The notes: a model not told the origin generated them from the letters alone. DNA of 64,000 nucleotides from Amborella trichopoda (GCF_000471905.2 NW_006499799.1:5232530-5296529), one strand, 5' to 3'; numbered from the stretch's first letter, positions 47,249 to 59,283 are shown. Made by a program: numbers and translations.

Positions 47249-48266
47249 GTCGGCTACATGAATCTTGTTCCACCATTCTTCTTTATCGAGGGTCATACCC
47301 TCAATATGACCAAAATTCACTATATCCTTTCTCACTACTTCTATCCATTTCCTTGTGGGCCTTACCCTTGCCCTGTTAGAGCCTTCCACTTGAACCAAAT
47401 CGCATCTCTTAACTAGTACTGTATTAGGTCTACGTTGCACATAGCCATCCCACTTAAGTCTACTTTCCCACATTTTATCGCCTATTGAAGCCACACTTAA
47501 GTTCCCTTATATGTATTCATTATGAATTCTATCATTTCTTGTCTTGCCACTCATCCATCTCATCATCCTCATCTCAGCTACGCTCATCTTATGGATAAGT
47601 TGTTTCTTGACTGCCCAACATTTCGTCCCATAAACATGGTTGGTCTTACGGACGTCCTATAGATTTTTCCCTTTAGTCTCAATGGTATGCAGGCAATCAC
47701 ATAAAACTCTGGATGCACATCTCCACTTTGCGTATCTACTTTAATTCTATGTGCGACATCTTCCTCAATCTCTCCATTCTCTTGGATTATCGAACTTAGA
47801 TATCAGAAACAATCTCTTTTTGGTATTTATTGACCATCAATCTGAACTACTTTTGTGTTTCTATTCCTATTATGACTAAATTTGCATTCCATATATTCTA
47901 TCTTTGTCTGGCTAATTTTAAAACCTTTCGATTCTAGAGCATCCCTCTAACATTCTAACTTTGCGTTGACACTGCCTCTTGTCTCATCGATCAAACTATG
48001 TTGTCATCTATAAACAACATACACAATAGTATCTCATCTTGTAGGTGCCTGGTTACCTCATACATAACCAAAACAAAGAGATATGACCTCAGAGTTGACC
48101 CTTGAAATAGGCCCATTGTCATTGCGAACTCAATTTGTCTCCCCACTAGTTGTCCATACATTAGTTAGCGTTCCCTTGTACATGTCTCTCACTATGTCAA
48201 TATTTGCTTGTGACTCATTTTATTTCCAACACCCGCCAAATTAAATTTCTAGGCACCTTGTCGTAT

Positions 48267-48944
48267 ATATCATCATCATTTTAATCTTTTTCCAATTAAT
48301 TGAGGTCGGCTACATGAATCTTGGTTCTCCATCCTACTCTATTAAAGGCCCTATCCTCAGTGAGGCCATAAATCTCCATATCTTTTCGGACTATTCCCAA
48401 CCATGTCCTTTTGGGCTTACCCCTTGCCCTTTTCAGTCTTTCTACTTGAACTAATTCGCACCTCCTAACAAGTACTGTACTTGATCGGTGTCACACATGG
48501 CCAGCCCACCTAGGTCTACTTTTTCTCATTTTATCGCCTATTGGTGCCACACCTAAATTTTTTCGAATAGATTCATTTTGAATTCTATCCCTTCTTGTCT
48601 TGCCACTCATCTACCTTAATATTTTCATTTCCGCTACACTCATTCTGTGGGTATATTGTTTTTATTCGCCTAATTTTCCACCCCATAGAGCAAAGCTAGT
48701 CTCACCGTTGTCCAATAAAACTTGCCCTTTAGCCTCATTGGTATGCGGCGACCGTATAAAATTCCAATTGCACTTCTCTACGTAGCCCACCCAGCTCTAA
48801 TTCTGTGTGCGATGTCTTCCTCGATCTTTATATTTTTTTGTATTATCGACCCAAGATATCGAAAGTGCGGTCTTTTTTGTACTTCCTGACCGTCAATCTT
48901 AACTACTTCCTCATCTCTACTGCTATTATTATTAGACTTGCACT
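48267..48944 (-). mobile_element. Second RTE fragment inserted into the first
   Basis: On the minus strand: [107 protein letters not shown]. It ends with a GATGATGAT 3' end. It lies exactly between the two halves (ELDKAF / YDKVP) of the older RTE. CCTTGTCGTAT (48256-48266) and CCTTGAAATGC (48945-48955) look like a diverged target duplication. Confidence 0.8.
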
Positions 48945-50198
48945 CCTTGAAATGCTTTATCTAATTCAATAAAGACCATGTGAAGGACTTTTTCCTTCGC
49001 CTTAAACTTCTCAATCAGTTGCCTAAGTAGGAAAATGACTTTGATAATTGACCTCCCCATAATAAAACCGGACTGGTCTTTTGATGCACACATCCCATGC
49101 GTTAGTCGTTGCTCAACCACTCTCTCTCACAGCTTTATAGTGTGGTCATTAGTTTAAGCCCTCGATAGTTCATATTATTCTGTATGTCTCATTTGTTCTT
49201 GAAAATAGGTACGACATTACTGTCTCTATTTGTCTGACATTTTCTTTGTTCTCAACATCTTGTTAAACAACTTGGTATGCCAACATATGCCAATCTCCGC
49301 CATGGATTTCCAACTTCTATCGGGATATTGTCTGGTCTTAAACCTTTCCTATCTTCATCTCTTAGTTGCGAGAATCTTGGTCAAGAGGTGGCATTCCCCT
49401 CTTGGAATCTCGATTCGATGATCCGGGAACCAGAGCCTAAGCGGTACTCGCTTGCTCCTATAAGGAGATCTCGGTCCCTACCTATTGGGATATCGGTTCT
49501 TAATCTAAAGGGATCTCGATCCTTGACTGCAAAGGATCTTGATCCCTATCAATGGGGGATCATGACTCTTCAAAAGATGGGCCGCGCTCGGAATATGACG
49601 GAATCTCGGTCTCAAAGGAGTTTAAAGATTATTTGAATATTTTTCTCCCCATATCTATCCTCGGTGAAAACCAATTGGATTTGTTGTCTCACTGTGTGTT
49701 TTCACCTTTTGCTTCCTCTATTTCATCTCTCACATAACAGTCCTTCTCTTTCCTCTCTCACATAGCAACCTTGTGTGCATAGAGCCATAGACTTGGGGGA
49801 GCCCCCAATAATCCCTCCATAGATTAATCACCCTTGATCCATTTAGTTAAATATGAAAGCTAATCCTACTAAGAGCTGCCTATCAAGATTTGCATCTTGA
49901 AACTTGAATATTGAAGCCTTCTTTCCTATTGACTTGTACAACAAAGAATATAACAAAAATCACTTGGCATAGCTCTATATTGTAGGTTCCATTATCTCTA
50001 TCCATTTTATAAATAATACAGAATGCTCCATAGATATACAGTGCCATCATCAGCCTCCAAAGTTGAACAAAAGAATGATCAGCATACACTGATTTCCCCT
50101 GTTATGATAGTTTAAAACTCCAAAGTACAAGAGTGCTACCCAGCGCAAAATTCCTCTAGGCTGAAACAACCAGAACCAGTCTCGAAAGATCAAAGCAT

Positions 50199-50620
50199 TC
50201 ATAATCCCCCATTTTTAATCATGTAATGAGAACATAAAACCAGCAAACGGATTTGAATCATCTTTCCTTGTCCTTCAGATTGGCTCACGATAATGCCCCT
50301 CCATCTCTCTCTCTCTTCACATTTTGACTTGGGCTGATCTTCTCTCTCCCCTATGTTTCTCTCTTCATCCCCATTGGTGTTTCTACCTAAAGAACTCAAA
50401 GTCTTAACATGACCACCATTCTCCTTGCCTAACAATGAAGTCTCAGCAGCAAAAACCCGGCTTGGGGCAATCACATTGTCAATGCATGCGTGCTTAGCGA
50501 AATGCGTATATTGATGCATTATTACGTCATCCTTAGAGGCCACGAATGCCTCTCTAGCTGGCTGCCGGCACCACATTTCCCACCAAAACTCTCTCAAAAC
50601 CCCAAAAATCAGATCCTAGT
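50199..50620 (-). pseudogene. Gene-like fragment in the left arm
   Basis: The minus-strand frame reads REFWWEMWCRQPAREAFVAS then HFAKHACIDNVIAPSRVFAA and continues to a stop near 50199 (132 residues from the first methionine). The right arm carries the counterpart with QPAREALVAFEDEAA and HFTKHACIDNVIGPSRVLAA, then an early stop. I do not recognise the family. That this stretch keeps amino-acid similarity in both arms suggests a captured exon or an ancestral coding region. It may also be untranslated. Confidence 0.4.
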
Positions 50621-51127
50621 ACTCTATGATTCCCTATCTTTCACCACCCTAAACCATGTGCTCTCATTAGGGGTCCATGAATCCATCCAAGAATAGAGGT
50701 CGAACCAGTCTCTCTAAAATCTCCATCCAACACTTTACTTCAAGAATACCTTCTGGTTTTATGACACGAGAGAGAGAGAGAAGATAAGAAGTCGTGAGCA
50801 ATAAGCAATTTATTAAGATGGAGAGTGAGGGCAAGCAGGGGGAAGAGAGAGAGAGAGAGATTTGGTGATCAAGAGAGAATAGAGAAGAGAGATGGTTATA
50901 GATTTCCGTGGGTATGGAATATAGACTAAAGATTATAAAGAGAGCCATAGATTATTTATTTAGTTAGATGGAGAGACCAAAAAAAGATTAAAAAGGTGTT
51001 TTACTAATTTAAGATAAAATGGTAAAAATATCTTATATATACACCATGAAGTTGAAAAAATATGCATGAGCCAAAACGGGGTCTTTTATTCTCTAAAATA
51101 GTTTCTGTTTTTTGGGTGAGTCAATGG

Positions 51128-51212
51128 AGAGTAGGCCCCTACCCATGGTAGGAATTGAGTTTAGGATGTAGCGTTTCAAATCGTCAAGCGCTAACTAATT
51201 AAGCATTGGCCT
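51128..51212 (-). repeat. tRNA-like segment, left arm
   Basis: The minus strand reads GGCCAATGCTTAATTAGTTA then GCGCTTGACGATTTGAAACG and AAACTCAATTCCTACCATGG, the counterpart of 57141-57217. The A-box is poorer here. It shows that the tRNA-like unit was present before the arms were duplicated. Confidence 0.4.
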
Positions 51213-52499
51213 TTTTATTCTCAAAATACTTATTATTACAACAATACAATTGATACTTCCATAAAAAGAAAATACAAAGGATTAATCCCATTAAAAAAAA
51301 CCTATTATCAAAAAGAGAAACACATATAACAGCTCTCCCCCTCAGAATTGAAGTCCTTTACTCCTCTTCTGCAGCCAGTGGTTCAACTTTAACGAGTACG
51401 TCCTCCTCTTGGACCAACTGAGTTTGCTAGGTAGTATTAGTATGTACTATGGCTGGCTGGGGCAGAGGCTTGGGTTGTGGGGTGAAAAAGCAGTTAGGTG
51501 GAGGAAGGCAAGGATGTAGGGTTTGACGGAAAGCATTTAGTACTAGTCTCGTACCTGAGGGCAATGGTACTGACCCATCTAATTTTGAATAGTGGATATC
51601 TAAGCCTTACGGATTTGGAAGGGTGGTAGCGTATAGGAAGGGGGAGACGTGGACAAGACTTAGAGAATATAGACCCCGAGAAAACAAAGAGAGACAAGGG
51701 CCCAAGATTGGGAGATGGTGGGACTAGAAAGTCTAAAAAATGCATATAGTTTGGACAAGCAACAACAGGAGGCGAGAGGGCTCTTCTTTGGAGAGGAGGG
51801 GATCGAAGCAGAGGGGCGGATTAGGGTCATCACTAAGGAAATTGGGTGCGTGATAGCATTGTTTATTATGTTGAGTCTGATTCTTTAGCCATCCTAGAAG
51901 AGAGGTTTTTGCTTTTGTCTCTACTGTATTTTTCTTATGGTATTATGGGATTTGGGGAGGGGGGAAGAGAATATAATGCTTCCAGCAGGAGAGATAGATG
52001 GAAGGGAAGATTCTCCCAATAAGAGAGAATGTTGGGGGAGTGAATTTATGAGGAGTTAGGAAGGAAAGGCCCCAAGGGTTGTAAGAAGGGAGGAGAGAAG
52101 GAGGCCCTTATATAATGTTGATATTTTCAAATTTTATTTATTGTCATTTACTGTCTTTTATTACTGAACTTTTGATATATTTTTTTTAATGCGATTATGT
52201 TCTTGTATTTTGATCAGACAAAGGATGTTATCATAGAATAAATTTTGATACTCTCTCCAACCTAAATACCATGTGGCATGCAGTATATGGCTTGCATAAG
52301 AAATATTTAAGAACAATCCATAATAGTATTTTGTGGCATGGAGTATGGTGCTTGTGTAACAACAATATGAATGTGTTATATTACACATGCAACAATACAT
52401 AAAAAGTCTAGCCTAAATAGGTTATGACAAGAGATTATATTGTGTGCAGAACAAATATTTAAACATAAGCATGTAGTATATTGTTTGTGCAACAGTACG

Positions 52500-53420
52500 G
52501 GTATTATTTAATCTTAAACCATAAACCCTAATCCATAATTGTGCGCTTGTGTGAAACCATACTAGTATAGCTTATTTTAAGGGCTTGTATGAATGTCCAT
52601 GAGAAAACGATTAGTAATACTGATGGTAATGAGTTTACAGTCCTTTTCTACTCATTTCAATTATGTAGCATAGTCCATAAGAAATCTTATAATACTAATA
52701 TAAACATTAATTTAATCCCACTTTATCAATGTATTTTATCATACAAAACATTGAGTGTATACTAATGAATATACAGTCCATGGATTCATTTCAACTATGT
52801 AACATTGTCCATGAGAAATATTATAGTAATTATACCATCAAGTATCAACATTAAATTAATGGCCACTATATCAATTTACCTCATATACAAAATACTAAGT
52901 ATATGGTGTTTTGATTATTATGATTTCATACATTATATTTTTTAAGAAAAATGTCTTATCAATCTTGTGCTACTAGGATATCTCTAACTTAAACCATAAA
53001 CCTTGAACCCTAATCCCTAAATTGTATTGCTTGTGTGAAACCATACCAGTATAGTCTATTTTAAGAGTCTGTATGGATGTGCTAGTCCATGAGTAATCTT
53101 TTATTAATACTAATGGTAATGAGTTTATAGTCCATGGACTCATTTCAATTATGTAGCATAGCCCATGAGAAATCTTATAGTACTAGTAGCAACATTGATT
53201 TAAATCAACTTTATCAATGTACTTTATTATATAGAATACTAAGTATATGTTACTTAGTATACAGTCCGTGAGCTCATTTCAAATATGTAGCATGGTCCCT
53301 AAGAAATCTTAAGAGTAATATTACCAACATTAATTTATTACCACTAAATCAATGCACCTTTATATAAAAAATACTAAGTTTGTGGTTTTTTAATTTGTAA
53401 GATTTCACACTTTATAATTT
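52500..53420. repeat. Duplicated block of about 480 bp within the left arm
   Basis: The sequence from AACCATAAACCCTAATCC through TGTGTGAAACCATAC-AGTATAG and ATTTCAATTATGTAGCATAG appears at about 52512 and again at about 52992. The right arm has matching duplicated phrases (55640-55730 and 56120-56240). The AAACCCTAATCC words resemble plant telomere repeats only superficially. Confidence 0.7.
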
Positions 53421-53489
53421 TTTAAACAAATCTCTTATATATTTTTTCATAGTTCCTGTACATTGAAGATTTCTTTTATTTCATATTAT

Positions 53490-55345
53490 TTAAAAGTGTT
53501 TGAAAGTAATGGAATTTTCCATTTATTTATTTATTTTGATAGTTTTCATGATTAAGTATTGGTTTATCGCACAAAATCTTTTCTGGATTTGCTCATTACA
53601 TTTATGTCTTTCGTCTCTTACACATTATTTTAATGCATCTCACTTCAAAGCTTTTTTAAATCTATTTCTTAATTTTTTTAATTATTAAGATTTCATAGAA
53701 ATATTCTTTTAAATAAAATTTTCTATCTATCCATTTATATTTTCTGCAATTCATAATTTTACATTATTTTAATGTGTTTGAAAGTAATAATATTTTTCAT
53801 TTAATTTTTTTATTCTCTTAATTGTCATGTTAAACATTTGGATTATAATAGAAGATCTTTTATTGGATTGCGAAGAAGCTTCATGTCTTTCAATTTTTAA
53901 AATATAACTTTATATCATTTCTAGCATTTAATGCATCTCCCTTTAAATAAATTTTAAATCAATTTATATTTTTTTAACAAGATGTCTAATCCATTTATTT
54001 ATATTTTCTACAATGCACGATTTTTTATATTATTACAATGTGTTTGATTGTAATGTTATTTTTCATTTAAGTTTTTGTTATTCTCTCAATTGTCATGTCA
54101 AAATTTCAGTTGATAATTGAAATTTGTTTTATTGGATTTCAAACCTAGCTTTATGCCGTTGAATTCTTAAGAATATTAGTTTCTCTCATTTCTAGCATTT
54201 AATGCATCTCCCTTTAAATAATTCTTATATCAATTTCTCAATTTTTAAATTATTAAAATTTCAGAGATTATTATTTTTAAACCAGATGTCAGATCTGTTT
54301 ATTTATATTTTCTTGAAATGACAATTTTTTATGTTATTAAAATGTGTTTGATGGCAAGAGATATATATGAGGCACAAATTCCAAAGAGGGCATTTTGTAA
54401 TACTAATAACATGATTTATATGAAAATAAAGAGTGATTTGTGTTAAACATATACTATAGTAATAGTTAATAATGCAAAAAATTCAAGGAATAGATTTAAC
54501 ATTGATTTGAAGTAAGATGCATTAAATGCTAGAAAGGATACAAAATAATATTTTTTAAAATTGAACGACATATGCTAGGTTCGAAATCCAATAAGAGATT
54601 TTTTTTATTACCATCCAAGATTTTGACATGACAATTGAGAGAACAAAAAATTAAATGAAAAATACCATTACTATCAAACACATTTTAATAATATAAAAAG
54701 TTGTCATTTCTAGAAAACAAAAATAAATCAATCACACATCTTGTTTAAAAAAATATAATTTCTGAAATCTTAATAATTTAAAATCAAGAAATTGATTTAA
54801 AAATGATTTGAAGGGGGATGCATTAAATGCTAGAAATGATAGAAAGTAATATTTTTAAGATGAAAGACATCTAGGTTTGAAATCCAATAAACGATGTTTC
54901 TATTATCAACCAAAATTTTGACTTGACAATGGAGAGAATAATTAAATAAAAAATATCATTGCTTTCAAATGCAATAGAATAATATAAAAAAATTGTGAAT
55001 TGTAGAAACTATAAATACTTAAATATCAAATTTTGTTTTTTTTTAAATATTTAAATATCAAATTTTGTTTAAAAGAATATTTCTATGAAATCTTAATAAT
55101 TAAAAAATCGTGAAATAGATTTAAAGAAGCTTTAAAGTGACACGCTTTAAATGTTTGAAATGATATTAAATTAATTTCTTAAGAGTTAAAAGACAAATCT
55201 ATTTGCCAAATCCATAAACAATTGTGCTATAAACCAATATTTAATCATGAAAGTTATGAGAATAAATATATAAATGGAAAATGCCATTACTGTCAAACAC
55301 TTTTAAATAAGATGAAATAAAAGAAATTCATGGACCATATTACTC
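53490..55345. repeat. AT-rich tandem units (about 265-305 bp) around the palindrome axis
   Basis: On the left side GTGTTTGAAAGTAAT-type starts occur at about 53497, 53775, 54038 and 54342. Each is followed by a TTTCATTTAATTTTT, ATTGTCATGT, GCATTTAATGCATCTCCCTTT order. On the right the reverse order appears around 54510, 54810 and 55130. The units are therefore tandem within arms and inverted across the axis. Similar units occur at 19800-20950. Confidence 0.8.
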
Positions 55346-57140
55346 TCAGAAATCTTGATAATATTACTTTAAGATTTCTCATGGACCATCCTACATATTT
55401 GAAATGAACTCATAGATTGTATACTTATTCTTCTATAGTTAAGTCTTTTTTATGATAAAGGACATTGATAAAGTTGATTTAAATTAATGTTGATAGTAGT
55501 ACTATAAGATTTCTCATGGACTATGCTACATAATTGAAATGAGTACAGGGACTGTAAACTCATTACCATCAATATTACTAAATGATTTCTTGTGGAATGT
55601 GAACTTTTTACTATCATTGGCAACGAGCTCATCCCTAAAGCCCTTTAAAATAGACGATATTGTTATGGTTTCACACAAACAATACAATTTAAGGATTAGG
55701 ATTTAACATTTATGGTTTAGGTCTGGGTTATGCTCGTCTGCGACACAAGATTGATAAGACATTTTGCTTAAATAAAAATATAATGTATAAAATCTTAATA
55801 ATCAAAATACCATATACTTAGTATTTTGTATATAGGTACATAAATTGATATACTGGACTTTAGTTTAATGTTCGTAGTATAATTACTATAATATTTCTCA
55901 CAGACAATGCGACATAATTGAAATGAGTTCATGGACTGTATATTTATTAGCATATACTTGGTGTTTTTTATGATAAAGTGGGATTAAATTAATGTTGATA
56001 GTAGTACTATAAGATTTCTCATGGACTATGCTACATAATTGAAATGAGTACATGGACTATAAACTCATTACCATCGGTACTGCTAACAGATTTCACATTG
56101 ACTATGAACTTGTTACCATCAGTGGCAATAAGCATATCCATATAGGCTTTTAAAATAGATTATACTGGTAGGGTTTCACAAAAGCAATACAATTAGGGAT
56201 TAGAGTTTTAAGGTTTATGGTTTAGGGTTGGGCAATACTCGTACTGCTGCACAAGCAATATACTACATGCTTAAACATATTATGTTTAAATATTTGTTAT
56301 GTACACAATATACTTCTTGCCATAACATATTTAGGGTAGACTTTTTATGTGTTGATGCATGTGTAATATAACACGTTCGTATTGTTGCTACACAAGCATC
56401 ATACTCCATGCCACAAAATATTAGTACGTACTGTGGTTAAATATTTGCTATGCAAGCTCTATACTTCATGCCATATTGTATTTAGGCTGAGGAGGGTATC
56501 AAAATTTATTATACAATGACATCTTTCATTCTTTTGTCTCATCATAGTTCAAGAACAGAATCCAATTTAAAAATAAAAATAAAAACTTCAGTTTAAACTA
56601 TATACCTTTTTCAAACTTTCCAGTCCCACCATCTTCCAATCTTGAGCCCTTGCCTCTCTGTCTTCCCGGAGTCTATGTTCTTTGAGTCTTTGTCCACGTG
56701 TCCCCCTTCCTACAATAACTATGCTACCACACTTTCAAATCCAGACAGCTCAGATATCCAATATTCAGAATTAGATAGACCAGTATCAATTCCCTCAAGA
56801 ATGAGATTGATACTAAGTGCTTTCCGCCCACCCTACATCCTTGCCTTCCTCCTCCTAACTGCTTTTTCACCCCTCAACCCAATCCTACTCCCCAGCTAGC
56901 CATAGTACATATTGGTACTCCCTACCAAACTCGGCAGTTGGTCGTGGAGCAGATCGTACCCGTTAAAGTTGAACTACATGCTGCAGAAGGCTACTAAAGG
57001 ACTTCAATTCTGAGGGGGGGAACCATGATATGTGTTTATCTTTTTTATGTTAATTTTTTTTAATGGATTAATCATATGTATTTTCTTTTGATTGAAGTAT
57101 CAACTGTAGTGCTGTAATATTAAGTATTTTAGAGAATAAA

Positions 57141-57217
57141 GGAGCCCGAGCTTAACTGGTTAGCACTTGACGATTTGCAACGCTACGCCTTAAGCTCAAT
57201 TCCTACCATGGGTCTCC
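57141..57217 (+). repeat. tRNA-like segment (possible SINE head or tRNA pseudogene), right arm
   Basis: A 77-base stretch starts GGAGCCC and ends GGTCTCC, which pair at six of seven positions like an acceptor stem. An A-box-like AGCTTAACTGGTTAGC and a B-box-like AGCTCAATTCC are correctly spaced. The anticodon and T arms do not fold well, so it is not a functional tRNA. A diverged mirror copy lies in the left arm. Confidence 0.4.
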
Positions 57218-57329
57218 ATCTAACTAAATAAATAATGTTTGGCTCTCTCTATAGTCAATAATCTATTCTTTATACCCACCGAATTCTACCACCACCTCTC
57301 TTCTCACTTCTCTCTTGATCTCCAAATCT

Positions 57330-57368
<39 letters not shown>

Positions 57369-57539
57369 CTCCCTGCCTGCCCTCACTCTCCATCTTAATA
57401 AACTGCTTGTCGCCCACGACTTCCTATCTTCTCCCTCTCTTTCTCTTGTTATAAAACCAAAAAGAATTCTTTAGGTAAAGTGCCCATTCAACAAGGGACG
57501 GTTCCGTGAATGGAGATTTTGATGGAGGTTTTAGAGAGA

Positions 57540-57970
57540 CACTGGTTGGACCTCTATTGTTGAATGGATTCATGGAGCCCTAATGAGAGTACATGGTTTA
57601 GAGTGGTGTGAGATAGGGAGTAATTGAGTACTGGGATTTGATTTTTGGGGTTTTGAAAGAGTTTTGGTTGGAAAATGTTGTATCAACAGCCAGCTAGAGA
57701 GGCATTGGTGGCCTTTGAGGATGAGGCAGCAATGCATCGATATATGCATTTCACTAAGCATGCATGCATTGACAATGTCATTGGCCCAAGCCGGGTTTTG
57801 GCTGCTGAGACTCGATAGTTATGCAAGGAGATTGGTGATGCTGAGACTTTGAGATGCAAGAGAGTTGGAGGGGCATTATCGTAAGCCAATCTAAAGGACA
57901 GGGAAAGATGATTCCAGTCCATTTTCTGGTTTTATGTTCTCATTACATGATTAAAAGTGGGGGATTGTGA
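57540..57970 (+). pseudogene. Gene-like fragment in the right arm
   Basis: The mirror copy of 50199-50620. Around 57675-57817 it reads LYQQPAREALVAFEDEAA then MHFTKHACIDNVIGPSRVLA and AETR, followed by a stop at 57817. Upstream and downstream frames are broken. Compared with the other arm, the KHACIDNVI core is unchanged while the rest differs. Confidence 0.4.
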
Positions 57971-59283
57971 TTGCGCTGATCTTTCAAGACTGGTTCTGGT
58001 TGTTTCAGCCAAGGCGCATCTTGGCTCGTTTTGCATTCTTTGTACTTCTAAGTTTTAAACAATGACAAAAAGGGGAAAATCAGTCTATGATACGTATTCA
58101 ATGTTTATCATGAAGACCATTGTCAATAAACCGTTCCTCACTTCGTCCACCCTGGGGGACCCCTAATGATGTGCTTATGAGCTCATGCACACTGATCTCC
58201 ATTAGATGCGCATTACTTAAGCTCTGTCAAATAAAGACTGCCAGGTTGAAAATTTGATTAGAGATATTACATAGGAGATTCTTATTATTCCATCATCAAC
58301 ATGCATTTTCTTTTCCTTTTCTTCACTTGGAAGGATTCAACTAGAACAATTCTTACATATTCTCTTGCCCAAAATTACTAATATAGTTCTCAATGAGGAA
58401 TGATTTTGTTATCGAATAAATCATTACGTGCTATGGATGAACTGTGTGCCCTGTTTAGGTGATAACTGAGGACTCTATTCTTTCATCTAATTTATTTGTT
58501 AATTTGACATGAATTGTTGGAATATTTGGAAGTTTCCTTCCATAATTTATTTTCAAAATTTTGTTAATGTTGATTACTTATGTTAATCATTCTTTTGTTC
58601 AAGTTTGGAGGCTGATGGTGGACATATGTATGAAGCATTCTATAGTATTTATAAAATGGATGGAGCTGGTGGCACCTACAATCTAGAGAGCTATGCCATG
58701 TGGGTTTTTGTTATATTCTTTGTTGTATAGGTCAGAGAAGTCTTGGATATTCAACTTTTAAGAGGCAAATCTTGATAGGCACTTCCTAGTAGGATTAGCC
58801 TTCATGTTTAACTAGATGGATCAAGGATGATTAATCTATGGCCGGATTGTTGGGGTTCTCCCAAGTCTGTGGCTCTATGCACACAGAGTTGCTATGTGAG
58901 AGAGGGAACAGAATAACTATTATGTTAGTGATGAAAGAAAGGAAGCAAAAGGTGGAAACACAAAGTGAGACAACAAAGACGATAGGTTGACACCGGGGAT
59001 AGAAATGGGGAGAAAACTTTTCAAAGAATCGTTAAACTCCTTTGGGATCGATGTCCCGTCATATTTAGAATGCGACCCAACTTTTGAGGAGTCGTGATCC
59101 TCCATCGATAGGTATGAAGATCCTTTGTAGTTAAGGATCGAGATCCCAATAAGTAGGGATCGAGATCTCCTTATGGGAGGAAGCTAGTACTGCTCGGGCT
59201 CCAGTTCCCCTATCGCCGAATAGAGAATCCAAGAGTGGAACGCCACCCCTTGACCAAGATCCCCACAACTAAGGACTCATTTA

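Larger units (their letters stand above)
46909..49355 (-). mobile_element. Decayed RTE-type LINE, minus strand, with two nested insertions
   Basis: Read on the minus strand from 49355: RPDNIPIEVWKSMAEIGI; LFNKMLRTKKM; ERVVEQRLTHG; DQSGFIMGRS; LHMVFIELDKAF (to 48945). It resumes at 48266 with YDKVPRNLIWRVLE, then LFIDDNIV at the catalytic FADD position, YMECKF, and the C-terminal part IGDKMWESRLKWDGYVQRRP, RCDLVQVEGSNRAR and WWNKIHVADP (47102-47494). It ends in GGCTTGGATGATGCTGATGA, the short-repeat 3' end usual for RTE. Stops are frequent. Two younger insertions interrupt it. The endonuclease part is missing; the left arm of the large inverted repeat begins at that point. Confidence 0.8.
49358..54361 (+). 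repeat. Left arm of the giant inverted repeat
   Basis: About 5.0 kb whose reverse complement corresponds, block by block, to 54480-59283. Mirror pairs seen include TTAGTTGCGAGAATCTTGGT (49360) with ACCAAGATCCCCACAACTAA (to 59275); CCCCCTCAGAATTGAAGTCC (51338) with GGACTTCAATTCTGAGGGGG (57000); the stretch 52240-52530 with 56200-56500; and three AT-rich units on each side of the axis. By eye roughly 75-85% of bases agree in aligned stretches. A segment at 51760-52120 has no counterpart. Flanking target duplications were not found. Confidence 0.85.
54480..59283 (-). repeat. Right arm of the giant inverted repeat
   Basis: The mirror of 49358-54361. Order from the centre outward: AT-rich units (54490-55340); repeated phrases with ATGGACTATGCTACATAATT and TTTATGGTTTAGG (55450-56240); TCC-rich block (56600-56900); tRNA-like segment (57141-57217); CT microsatellite (57334-57364); gene-like fragment (57540-57970); and GATC-rich end (59000-59283). 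The same order is met in reverse in the left arm. The arms meet around 54362-54480 with about 100 unpaired bases. Confidence 0.85.

Noticed and set aside
52512..53010. Telomere-like AAACCCTAATCC words
   Set aside because: They occur singly, not as a tandem array, so an interstitial telomere is not supported.
57141..57217. Functional tRNA gene
   Set aside because: The anticodon and T arms do not fold properly and a diverged mirror copy exists; at most it is a SINE head or pseudogene.
49358..59283. Inverted repeat as a haplotype mis-assembly
   Set aside because: The arms differ at many positions and have arm-specific insertions such as 51760-52120; a mis-joined duplicate would be nearly identical. 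Long reads remain the decisive test.
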